Source of the DNA: Straminergon stramineum
Lineage: Eukaryota > Streptophyta > Bryopsida > Hypnales > Calliergonaceae
Direction of reading: 5' to 3'
NCBI GenBank assembly: GCA_963920665.1
Contig: OY987267.1
Coordinates: forward strand, 17,732,001-17,796,000
DNA length: 64,000 bases
How positions within the stretch are numbered: the stretch's first letter is position 1; every line of letters starts with the position of its first letter. Below the pieces are notes generated by a model that was not told the DNA's origin, searched no databases, and was given only the letters and a program-made list of their open reading frames with translations. This document shows, piece by piece, positions 24,913 to 35,891 of the stretch. The translations under genes and the position numbers were made by a program.

Positions 24913-27900
24913 AATATCTGTAGATTTTTTTATTCATTTATTATGAGATAATTGTTCATTTTTTGAGCATTCTCCCCATTATTTGTGTTACAAACAAATT
25001 GGTGTTTTTCTCTCCTCATGAATTGTTTAGGGTTCAATAAAATTGTTTTTTTCTTACCTTAATTTGTTTGAGATTTAAGAAATCAATTGATTTGAGATTA
25101 CACAGGGCATGCAGAAGTGAACAATAGGACGACACATGTGCCTTATTTGTGAGTTTGCTACTTTTGTTTTAGGGTTTAGTACGTGTTGTCTATAAGACTA
25201 TAATGTGCATAAGATTTAGGGTGAATTCATTTTGAAAAATTAGAGACCTTTAACCAAACTATTGAAGGTTTGGAAACTTCAAAACATGTTGTTCTTCAAA
25301 TTTTTGACATAGACATTAGAAGAGATCTAGCCCAAATAGAAGATTGCAAGTTCCTAGCAATGGGAAACTCGGTGAATTGCGTCACTACAGCGTGTTGATG
25401 TGGTTAGGAGGCAGCCATATCAAATTTATTTTTTTTGAATTTTTTTGAATTCCAAAACAAAAAAAATAGTATTTATGACAGTTGACAAATGTCAACCGTG
25501 CCCTCACAACTATAGAAATAGGCCTCAAATGGCCCCTTATTTCCCCAAATCTCTCCTAATGAGGTATATAAATTGAATTATTCAGCACTACCAACAAGTT
25601 GTTTTCATATTGAGTCACATCTAATGATATATAGCACTCTCAATTTGGATCATTATTATACACCCAATAAGTCTAAAAAGAAACAAAATGGTTGTGAATG
25701 TATTCTATGTGTATGGTATTAGATTTTGCGGATGAAAAGGTTTAGATGACATCCAAACGAATATAACAATCTAAATGCAATTCTAGGGATTTTTTTTGTC
25801 ATCTCCAAATGCCAAATATGGCCTATAAAAATTATATTATTGTTAGAGTCCCTGCCTATCTACAAGATTTGTAAATCTTAAGCAATGTGATTTAGTTAAA
25901 TCCCAAGTGTAGGTATTTTAGAAAAGATATCCTTGATTCTTAATATCATGGATTTCTAAAACTAAACATGTTAGATTTGGAAGGATGTGTGCAATACTAT
26001 GACCAAGGTAGTCATTTAAAAATAATCATATTCCAAGATGAAAAGGTGCATCATTCATTGCGACAATTTTCTTGAAAGTCATTACAAGATTTTAGTCCCC
26101 GGGTTCTTTCTTGGTTAAAAACAAGATGCTAATTGTTGAATTTTTCAGCCAACAAATCTCACCTTGGGACATTTGTTTTTCAATTCTTAAAAACAATCAA
26201 TACCCCCCAAATCCTTATTACATTAATAATGATATTTAGTGTTATCAACACTAATTGATTCCAATGACTACCTTTAGGTTGAAATTGGTTTACCCAATTT
26301 TGGAATGACCTTTGCATTGGGATTTTTGTATTGACATACTTAGGATCTACTTTGTGATTATCGGAGGCCTTTGAAGCACCATGACTAGAATGAAATGAAG
26401 CCATAATAAAATACTAGGATGAAGATAGGACAAAAAATATTGTGGAATGAAGCCAAGATAAAAATGGTGAAATGAAGGCAAGACAAATTTGGAATATTAA
26501 ATATAAAAATTTGAGAGTTGGATAGGTTCATTTTGCAACCATGGGAGTGGGATCTGTAGAGAATTTCATGTCTTTTTGATTGAAGGACTTGAAAAGTAAT
26601 TTGAAAGAAACATTAGAAACCTTTAGGGTTCAATTAATTTCCAAAAGAAAGGCCATAAAAATTTGGACTCAAATTTAGATTAGAAAAAATATGAGAGTTG
26701 AAAGGATTCACTTTGCATCTATAGGGTTCACATCTTTGGGGTATTGACAAATATAGAGTTCAACACTAGTTAGCCATTTGTCAACATACACCTCCAAAGT
26801 CCAACATAATGTGTTTAGAGTTCTCAAGACTTCCATATCAACCTAAATTCTAGAGACTTCTAACCTTCAAATGCCGAGCTCATAATTATTTTTTCAAACT
26901 TCATTTTGCAAGTACCTATGAATGGGATCTTTGTATTTGTTTTATTAGAGATGTGATTACATGTCTTCAATCAGTTGAAAAATTTCACATTATTTTGGAA
27001 AAGATTTGAGAATTAAAAGATTAAAAGTGAAACAATTCATATCAAATACTATTGATGCTCAATTTTTTTGAAAATCTCTTTATGTTTATATTATAGTGTC
27101 AATCATCATGGTACTTATTTTTTTATTGTGTCATTCTAAAATTGTATTTATATGAAATCAATACTCCATGGTTACAAAATCATTTTTCAAAATAGCTAGT
27201 CAATACTTCTTTAAAAAAATTCTATTTTCTAAATAGAATTACAAATCAATAGCTAATGAATATCAATGAAAACCTGATTAACAACAGAAGTCTAATCTTC
27301 TTGAGCTCCAATATCCATGTGAAAATTCCCACTGCTAAGGTCTTCCAACCCAAAACATGGCCTAGAAACCTTTTAGACAAGCCATTGGTACATAACATTA
27401 TTAACATTTGATGGGGGGCCCTTCCCCCCCTTGATCAAGAGTCCTCCATACTTGCCTGACCAATGAGTCTATAGAAACTTTAACAACCTTGCAATACAAG
27501 TCTGAGTTAGTGAATAATCTTCCATGTATTATAACTAAAGTCTCTCCCCAAGTATATAGGGAAGAATAATACCTCCACTTGGGGGGAGCCAATCTGTTGG
27601 TTTAACAATGTTACGTAGCATGAAGAGTAGTAAAGCACTAATTTAGAATGTTGAAGATGAATTTCTCGATAAACACAATTTATAAAAAATATTCATAAAG
27701 CTTAAAACTAGTAGCATTCTAAAATTAGTTGGAATAGATAACACTAAACATTATTGTTATTATAGTAGAACAAGCCTTTCCACCCCCCTGTACTCATTCC
27801 ATAATGCAATTCCAAGGGACGGGAATAGGTTGTGTTACCATAGTGGTCTTCCTGCACCGTCAGACACTGATTGCTTCGAAACAAAATAGCCGAAGACACC
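24913..27900. other. AT-rich spacer with repeat remnants
   Basis: No gene is supported. A 74-codon minus-strand frame at 26180-26404 begins MASFHSSHGASK and may be the start of an old retroelement gag, but nothing downstream confirms it. Two similar blocks at about 26510-26570 and 26685-26740 share AGAGTTG, a GGTTCA/GATTCA word and TTTGCA. A short balanced-GC patch at 27401-27592 has no identifiable product. Confidence 0.35.
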
Positions 27901-28140
27901 CCTCCGCAGGTTTGCGAAAGCCGTGAGCGCCGCTCCCTCGTTTCCATTTGCAAAGTCATCCTGGGAGGAAAGAAGAAAGCTGCAAAGGGGCGAGTGAAAA
28001 CGACGAAGCTGTAGTGAAGTGGGTGAGTCGCCTTGTTTTGCTCGTCGCTCCTGTTTCTCGCCAGAATCGGTTCACCCCTCACACACAGAGAGCAAACGCG
28101 GCAGTTCAGTCGCGATGCGCAGGCCTATTGGCGTCGTTAA
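27901..28140 (+). promoter_or_regulatory. Presumed promoter and leader exon of TPRA1
   Basis: GC content rises sharply at about 27840 and the block ends at the predicted 5'-UTR splice donor TTAA/GTAAGG (28141). No TATA box is evident. Confidence 0.4.
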
Positions 28141-28651
28141 GTAAGGTGCGAAATGACTGCCTCGCTCTCAGGCACTTTGTTAGGGTTATCATTTGGCATC
28201 GCCATTTCCTTCAGTTTTTCTGAGATGTGGTTTTTTTCAATCTGTGTACTTTTCTTGTCACGGAAGGGTTAGGATTATGTGCAGCCTAGGTTATGTGTGT
28301 GGTGTGTGGGAAATTATATGAGTTAGCGGCTATTGCAATCGGGAAACGTTGAGGTTCTCCAACTGCGATTGCTCTTCTATGTCAATCGACGCAATTCTTT
28401 CTTATGAGCCATTTGCGGGTATTGGATTGCGTGGAGATGAAGTTTTGACGATGTTTTCTGTTAAAATAAGATTTTTCCGATTGGTGAGTTAGGGTTTGGA
28501 GTTGAAGGTATTCTGCGTTCGTTTCGATTGAATTTTTTACCATTGACTCGTTGTGGATATCAGGATATGATTTGCGTGCAATTACGATGATCTTCTTTCT
28601 TTAGTGGAAGTTGCTGAATTGCGGGAGATGACGAAGTTCGGTTGAAAACAG
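28141..28651 (+). other. Predicted 5'-UTR intron of TPRA1
   Basis: The donor is GTAAGGTGCG at 28141 and the acceptor GAAAACAG ends at 28651, about 120 bases before the start codon. The interior is T-rich, as expected of a plant intron. Its first 30 bases match the start of the SERINC leader intron at 26 positions, and its length (511 bp) is similar. Confidence 0.5.
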
Positions 28652-28773
28652 GTGTATTGATCAAAGCGAAGCAGTAAACCGCGTTTTGTAGTGACGCCAT
28701 TTGGAATTTGATCGATTGATTTGAAATTCGGTTGCGGAGGAGTCAAGGTGTTTGGTTCAGAGTACGGGGAGCC

Positions 28774-29688
28774 ATGGCGAGCGAGCCGTCTGCTGCGCCG
28801 CCGGTTTTTCCTGGCCCTGATGTCAATCCTCCACGGAACCCTCCGGTGTGTTTGCGAATGATAAGCCCTCCAGCGTCAAATGGCTTTGGGGAATTGTTCT
28901 ACAACGTTGTGCTGGCACTTCCTGCATTGCTATTTCTTCTGTTTCTTCTCACGCGTCTACGGTCGAGCGTCAGGAAGCTTTTACAGAGCCGGTCTCATAT
29001 CATGGGAACCTACTACTCTTTCCTTTGGGTCATCTGCGTGCTCAACCTCTGCTGGTGTCTTCTGGAGATGCAACAAGCACGGAATCACGACAAGGAAACG
29101 GCGTGGAATATCATGTCCCTCGTGACCAGGTTCGGTCTGGTCCTCCTCGAAGTGAGCGTGGTTGTTTTCCTTTCTCAGGGTTACCTCATCAGCGGGTGGG
29201 ATGCGCTTCTACGCACGCTCTTATTTTCAGGGATTTTCGCAACGGCAGATGCGTTGGTGAAAGCTGTGTACATATTCGGCTTCGGAATCCCGCTTTTCAC
29301 GACGCAGGATGATGCGGGAGACTGGAATAAGTGGGGCTTCTGGTTGTTGCAGAACCTTTTCTTTGCAGGAGTGTATGCTGTGATCTTGACTCTTCCTTAC
29401 ACCAAATGGAGAGATCGACTTCCTGCACGGCCGGCCTTCTATCGCTACGTCATGATCTTGTTCGCTTTGAATGGACTCGAAGGCTTCGGGAGTTTTCTCC
29501 TCGGATTTGGGGCCAGCTTTGGATACTGCGTCTACGGGTTCGCGGGCTTCGCATACTACGCCTTGTACCCGCCTCTGTTGTATACGACTTTCCTTTCGGA
29601 TTTCTTGAGGGAGGAAGAGATGCAATTGGAAGATGCGTACTACTCAGAGATGAAGGATGCAGGATACTTCGACGGGGACTGGGAATGA
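28774..29688 (+). CDS. TPRA1: TPRA1/CAND8-type seven-transmembrane protein (TPRA40 family)
   Basis: This single open frame encodes 304 residues, the normal length for the TPRA40 family (animal TPRA1/GPR175, Arabidopsis CAND8). The family is predicted to resemble G-protein-coupled receptors; its ligand and role in plants are unclear. Seven hydrophobic spans can be read, starting with LFYNVVLALPALLFLLFLL near residue 45 and continuing through the YYSFLWVICVLNLCWCLL, VTRFGLVLLEVSVVVFL, GFWLLQNLFFAGVYAVIL and YVMILFALNGLEGFGSFLL regions. The C-terminus is short, acidic and Tyr-rich (EDAYYSEMKDAGYFDGDWE). The start was chosen because ATG 28774 sits in a good GCCATGGCG context; upstream codons in frame hold no ATG. 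No coding intron is present. Confidence 0.88.
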   Translation: MASEPSAAPPVFPGPDVNPPRNPPVCLRMISPPASNGFGELFYNVVLALPALLFLLFLLTRLRSSVRKLLQSRSHIMGTYYSFLWVICVLNLCWCLLEMQQARNHDKETAWNIMSLVTRFGLVLLEVSVVVFLSQGYLISGWDALLRTLLFSGIFATADALVKAVYIFGFGIPLFTTQDDAGDWNKWGFWLLQNLFFAGVYAVILTLPYTKWRDRLPARPAFYRYVMILFALNGLEGFGSFLLGFGASFGYCVYGFAGFAYYALYPPLLYTTFLSDFLREEEMQLEDAYYSEMKDAGYFDGDWE

Positions 29689-31260
29689 AGTGCTTCTGTG
29701 AGGAAGCATCATTTCTTAGAGCTAGGCATCTTTTGCGCATCTTGTTCATATTTGTTTAATTAGTAGGAGAGGGGATTGTGTCTGCCTGCTGAGCTGGTTG
29801 CGATGGGGAGACCCTTGAACGGGTGAAACATTAGTGGAACTTCTTAAAAAAGCATCTTAATGGGTTTGTGTCGATAACTGAAGTTTCTTCCGTGCAACGA
29901 GCACACAGGTATGTCATTCTGAACCCTGCTACCGAGTGAGTTATAATCCTCTGTGTACTCATTTGCAGTGTTGTCAAGTTTCTGCATGTTGGTTCCAAGT
30001 CAATTTCTCTCTATAATTCTATCCTTGCAGTAGGTGGGACTGTTCGGAAACTCGTATTGCATGTTGATTATCAGCTTGGGTGCTGATACTAGAATTGCAA
30101 TGCTGACGAGAGCTTGTTTATTGTTTGCAGCTTTTGGAGACACAGAACCTTGGCGGTTTATTAAATTTCAATGAGGTTTCATGTTGCTGAGACAGAAAAC
30201 TGAGTCTTCTAGTCTAGCCGTAGTTCAATTGGAGAACAGCATCAATGCCTTATTGAATGAACTGCGAAGAATTGACTTGTAAATATTAAAGTTGTGCTCA
30301 TCAAGGCTTATTGTAGTTGCAAGGGACGATTTAAATTTCGTTTTGGGTCTAGGAAATTGCTACTGTATTCTTGACCTGTAATTTATAACAGAATTCACAC
30401 GTGCTGGCAAGGAGAGATTTCCATACCTTGTCTTTAATAGTCCAGTGGATTTCACTCACGTCACTCGGAGTTTGTTTGCACCAGGATCCATGTCGTCTTG
30501 CTAAATCGGGACTTGTTCCATACTTCTGAAAATTTTCAGTGTGACTCTACCAAGCAAATATTCTTTTCCCCAGGGATTGCAAATGTGGTACACATTTTTG
30601 ATTGCACGTTTAGGAAATGGATCAGGAATGTTGTGTAGGGTAAGTCTGTCTATCGTGTACCTTTTTATGAATATAAGGCAACTGTGAGCTCTTAGGCACC
30701 ATCCATTTGTGGGACCATGAGTCGGAGTGGCTTATCCTAGGAAGAGAATATAGCATCACTTTATACCTCAGATTAGGCTTTCACGAATTAGTGTCAGCTC
30801 AGCTCTTCAAAACCTTTCAATTATATTAAACTTATGCTCCACCTTTTTGTACTGTGGTTGAAGATAAATAAGAGTCATGCAAAATACTCTGGCGTAACGT
30901 AATTTACGGAATTCCTTACGAACCGAATCGAAAGTATGCCCATGTGCTGACTTGTTGGCGCTGTTGACTGCCACACGCCCTCCCGCAGTCAGCCGTCTGA
31001 ACAACCCCAAGCAAATCCTCGTTGGCAAACACGTGGCATCCAGTACAGAATCCTCGGCTTCCACTCAACGCCTATCACCCATTTGGTTGTCTCCGCCCCC
31101 GAGAGACATGACACTTGTGCGTATGGCCATGGCGTCTTCTCCTTGTGGGAAGAAACAGTCACAAACTAAGTTAGTTTTAACTTAGAGATTGTGATTGTTA
31201 GCTAACGTGACCGTCAATCTCAAACCTAATCAATCCCATGGTCTGACATAATCTCCAGCT
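29689..31260. other. TPRA1 3' flank and promoter region of the next gene
   Basis: The sequence is balanced in composition and probably includes the TPRA1 3' UTR. From about 30880 it becomes GC-richer towards the start codon at 31261. Short frames here have no protein features. Confidence 0.4.
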
Positions 31261-32755
31261 ATGGCCGCTCCACGGCTATGCACTGCCCATGTGGTTCTCC
31301 TGATCGCTTTTCTCTGTTGCGTTTCTCTCTCGCACGGGCGCATCATCCCGAGGGAGGGGCGTGCGCTAAAGTCCAGCTTTAATGGAGTCACTGTGTCGGA
31401 CTGCAGCACACCGACGACAAGGTTGGTACATGCGCTCTCTGTTTGCTTGAGCAGTCCCTTTCTTCTCTTGCCTTTTCTCCCTAGGGTTTTGGGTTTTGTG
31501 ATAGTAGAAGCTAAACTCGTATGTCTGGAGGAATTTGACTTTTCAGAGCTTGTAAGCTCGTTGTCTAGTTCTTAATTGTTTGTGGGTCTCAGTTGAAGAG
31601 ACATTTTTATAATTCTAATGCGTTATGTGTTGGGGGGTGATTTTGTCTTCAAGCTACATATCAAATTAATTGTCTTTGAGATGAATCTGGTGAAATCATA
31701 TTCAACTTTTGATTCTCGAAATTGTGTACGTTATGAGTGATTAGAAATTTGCCTAAAAAATGGTGGTGATGATAATAGTAGAGTTTGAGACTAAGACTAG
31801 CGACCTTACTCTAGTGCAGTTATAGTTAAACCCGTGTCCATCTGCGCTTTATATTAGAATGGGAACCTATTTGGCTTTGGAGATTGCTGTCTCCGGTTTA
31901 AAATCATGGTCTTTTGTCAGTGAAGCGCAGAATTCCTCCCCTGGTAGAGGCAAAATCGTGAGCAGCATTGGTGACGCGGATTCAGTCTGGCAGGCTGAGG
32001 GTCACTCCATCTCTGTTGTACCAGGTACTCCTAACGTCGTCTTGCCCTCAATTTTGTCCATCAGTCTTTCAGATTTATCAAATTTCTCTGCATCCCAGGC
32101 TATAGTGTTCACCGGTGCCTCTCTGCTCCACTATACCACATTGATTTTCGCTTTACTTTTCGAGGTGCAATTTAGGTGTTATAAAAGATGGCAAATATGT
32201 CAATGTCCTGTTAGCCACTGCGTGTTTGCAACTTGGACATGTTCGTCAAATCTGAATGATTGTGGTCTCATTGTTTACGATGACATAATTATGGTGCTAC
32301 ACCTCCGCAGTCCTTATTTGGTCTGGCCTAGTTTATATTTCACTTATCCATGTGACCACATAGCTGTGTGGGACACCATATTTCACTTTTGAAAGAAATA
32401 TATCGCTTGAGGACGCACGTGCACAAGAATTTATGACACAGCTTAAATGTTTGCCTAGACCTAATACGGGTTTTGGTGTACCATGTCAGGGAAGAAGTGG
32501 AAGAGGACAGTGGGCAAGGTCGCGGAATGGGTTCTTCATACATGCGTTGTACTGCTGGTCGTCTTTGTAGTTTTTTACACTGTGTCATGCATCTGTGCCT
32601 GTTTCATAGGATTGGATTTACTGGCTGAGATATGGCGTAGTCTGGGCGGATGCGGAGCTCTCAAGGCTCTTCTGAGTTATTTTGTGAGTGCTGAGCAAGC
32701 TGTAGTGGAAGGTAATACAGGGTCATCACCCCTTCTTGCAGGATCCGCTAAGTAA
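31261..32755 (+). CDS. Unrecognised small membrane or secreted protein, three exons
   Basis: Likely exons are 31261-31421, 31921-32024 and 32490-32755. All borders are GT-AG and the phases close to 176 residues. Residues 1-26 look like a signal peptide (hydrophobic VVLLIAFLCCVSL, then SHG). A Ser/Gly-rich middle follows (NSSPGRGKIVSS, ISVVPG). A basic patch KKWKR (90-94) precedes a strong transmembrane span at about 103-128 with Cys pairs (CICAC). The tail is soluble and Gly/Ser-rich. I know no family for it. A second splicing choice (donor after 31425, acceptor before 31931) also keeps frame. The basic patch ahead of the second span fits poorly with a cleaved signal peptide, so the exon 3 link is the weak point. 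Confidence 0.5.
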
Positions 32756-35630
32756 CTTAGCTGAGTATCTCTGAGGTTTAAACTTCTGACTTGAATTTTG
32801 CTATGTACTCAGTAATGAGTGCTTATTATTCACAGGTTGCCACCTGCGTAGAGTAGCCCTTAGTGAAGCATGACACATTGGCATGCTCTCATTGTGTCCT
32901 TGGCTTGTATTGTAGTTCTGTTTAGTTTTATTTGTAGTGTAGTATAGTTAAACTCTTTGCAGAACTGTAAATTATGTATTGAATTGTAATGATGTTTTCT
33001 CTTTCTATTCTTTTTTCTTTTTTCAATTGGTTATTCTCAATTACTCACAGCAATTGAAACTCCTAAGTTTAGACACAAGAAACTCAATTTGGGGGGATGA
33101 TACCTATGAATTGTGAGATCTTTCAGTGAATTATGTGTACATGCTGGGATAACAAGTTTCTAGGTCTTTGACATCACAGTCTGCAAGATCGTACAATTTG
33201 AGTGTCAAATTTGAAGGATAGATTTGAGTTGGCAACATGGTTGTGGTCACTTTGATAGGGAATATGTTGAACCAAATAATAGTTGCAATTTTGTCCTACA
33301 TAGGAGAATTCCTTGACATTCATTTGACAAAAAACATCCGCCGCGTTGTTTAGGGGTTAACTTTAACACAAATATTCCTTAACCTTGTAAACATGTTGAG
33401 GTCATAAAGTTGTTGTTGGATGACTTTCAAGATCACTGTAGATGCACCTTTTGGGCCAAAAATCACATCATTTTTGGCAAAGTACCTTGTTGGTAGGTTT
33501 CCTTTTTTCAAGGTTAAAGACTAGGAATTTAAATTATTCTATATTCCATATTCCATAGTTTAAATCTTGATTATTAGTAGGCACCTACAATTGTCTCTTG
33601 TCTCAATTTAACCTTGGAAAGATAGTACACTTCTAAAAAGTCCAATGGATGACTTGACTTTACTATTAATTGTAGATACAAAGAATGCATACTTTATCGA
33701 TTCAATAATTGGAGTGTTTTGGTAATTATCTTGGAAAAAGGGGATTGCATCTTTCTAAGGTTTACAAAATTGACAATAATTTGGAATAAAGGAATAATGT
33801 GTTTTTTTGTAGCAACAAGAAGAGTTCAACAACTAACCATGCCAACAAGTTTACACAAAGTTTCTAAAGACATCATTTGTCAATCTGAAATTGGCATTTA
33901 AATTCTAATTATGCCTAAATTTCTTTTTGGATTCTTTTCTTCTACAAAAATCCAAAAAACCTTCAATAAAAGAGATTATTCACTTCACATACTATGAGAG
34001 TCCTTTTTTTTCAATAATAGGATCAACTTTTGTTTTTTCAAAAGAATTGTGTATTTCTAGGTATTTTTTTAGCAAATTTTCTTAAGATTTTAATAAAATT
34101 TGGACCTCATTGACATTTTTCATGTCTTCAAAAACATAAAAAAGATTATATATTAGTTGGAGATTATAAATTTTTGGAGTTCAAAGTAGGTAGTCAAAAA
34201 CATTCCTAAATACTTTGAAATTGTCAAGGTACATTGAAAATTTTAATATATAACCATATGTTTTGTAATGCTTTTAGAAGAGGGGTAGTTTTATAACACC
34301 CACCTTACTACCCTAGAATTCTAAAGTGTTTTTAAGATATATTTTGAAGAATGTTTGCAAAAGATATATACGGAGGTGATGTTATTTTTTATATAGAAAA
34401 TTTAATATTTCTAATTATCTAATTTTCAAGTTTGAGGACAAGTATATAATCAGGGATTTAAATTATTTCTGGAAATTTTATTTGGAATAAATTTAGAAGG
34501 CCCTATTTTTCTTACAATTTTCTTCACATTTTTTGGCACAAGCAAAGGGAAGCCCCATTGTATTTCTACCTAATCCAAAAAATTGACAACTATAACTACA
34601 CCCTAAGCAATTCAACAAACAGCAAAATACATTCACCACCAAGAATATAAAAATAGGTTCAAAAAGCAGTGAGTTGTAAAGAAGGGTTTTTAACACAACC
34701 CTAGATATCAACACTATAAAGATATCTATTGATATTTTTGAAAATTTTGGCACAATAACAACCTTTCATTGAATTCTCTATAAGGTAGGAGGCTCATAAG
34801 TCAACCATGTAAGGGAAAATTAAGGGTTGTAGAGAGTTGTGCATTGAAACATGATTAAATTTTTAGGTAAGAAGAGGAATGAGGGAGACGTGAGTGGGGA
34901 ATTTAACTGAAAATTTGAAAGTTGACATGCCTAAAAAAAAGGATTTTACAAACATGAAGGTATGTAGGTCACTATTCGTGTTCATAAACAAGAGCTCTGA
35001 TCAATTACATGATGCTTGAGAATAAAAGAAGTAAGTCCCAAAAGTGATAGGAAAGTGGCTCAAGAGGTTCATAGTCCAATGTAAATAATATTTAATTGTA
35101 TTGCCTTGATTGCACTTCTATTTTATCATAATCTATTACAAACTTCATTATTTCCTTAATTTGCTCTTAACAATACCATCTATTACTTTATTAGTACCAT
35201 GTAAGCAAGCATAAAGAATGAAAAGGTGTCCCCCCCAGAAGCCTCATCCATTTCAACTATGAAATGCATTGTTCATGACACTTTTATAGGGATGGTTTAA
35301 AATGCCCTAACAAAATTCGAGCCTCCTAGTACCTTACTATGGATTTTGAATATTTTTTGAGATTTAACTTTAAAGGATGTATATATGTGTACAATGATTT
35401 CCTACATATTTTTGCATCTGAATCTTGAAAATTCACTTGAAGTTAGTCATGGTTTTTAGTCAATAATCGTGTAAATTCATAGAATATACCTATAAAAATT
35501 CACCAAAACCAAAATTTGGGTATTCCAAAATTGAAATTTGGTATGCTTGATTGAGATTGCCTAAGAATACAATATTATTTATGTATTACTAAAAATACCA
35601 ATTGAATTTTCACATTCTCAATAATCCTTG
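32756..35630. other. AT-rich spacer with repeat fragments
   Basis: No gene is supported. A block near 33278-33354 resembles 15976-16025 and ends in GTTTAGGGGTTAA, the same terminal motif as family A, so a related element ends there. The rest is AT-rich with short frames only. Confidence 0.4.
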
Positions 35631-35891
35631 GATAGCGCAATAGGCAGTTTGTAAGAATATTGTACCCGTGTACAGTACGGTGACCAGGGCAGCGCTCAGA
35701 GCTGGCTGATAGGCATTGGCTGCTCGGAAATTCAAATTCTCGTCCATATTTTCCGAGGAAGACAGACGAAGTGAATTTTTCGTCCTCTGTCCGACGAGCG
35801 GAATATTTCGTTCGTCTTGTTCGTCGTCTTCAACCCCTTGATTATCAGGTAGCACACTCCAGACCGCCATAGCCAGGATTGCTCTTCAAAC

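Noticed and set aside
26180..26404. Frame starting MASFHSSHGASK as a retroelement gag
   Set aside because: No protease, integrase, RT or LTR could be recognised nearby; kept only as a note.
29227..29749. Minus-strand and other-frame ORFs over the TPRA1 gene
   Set aside because: Shadows of the intronless TPRA1 coding frame.
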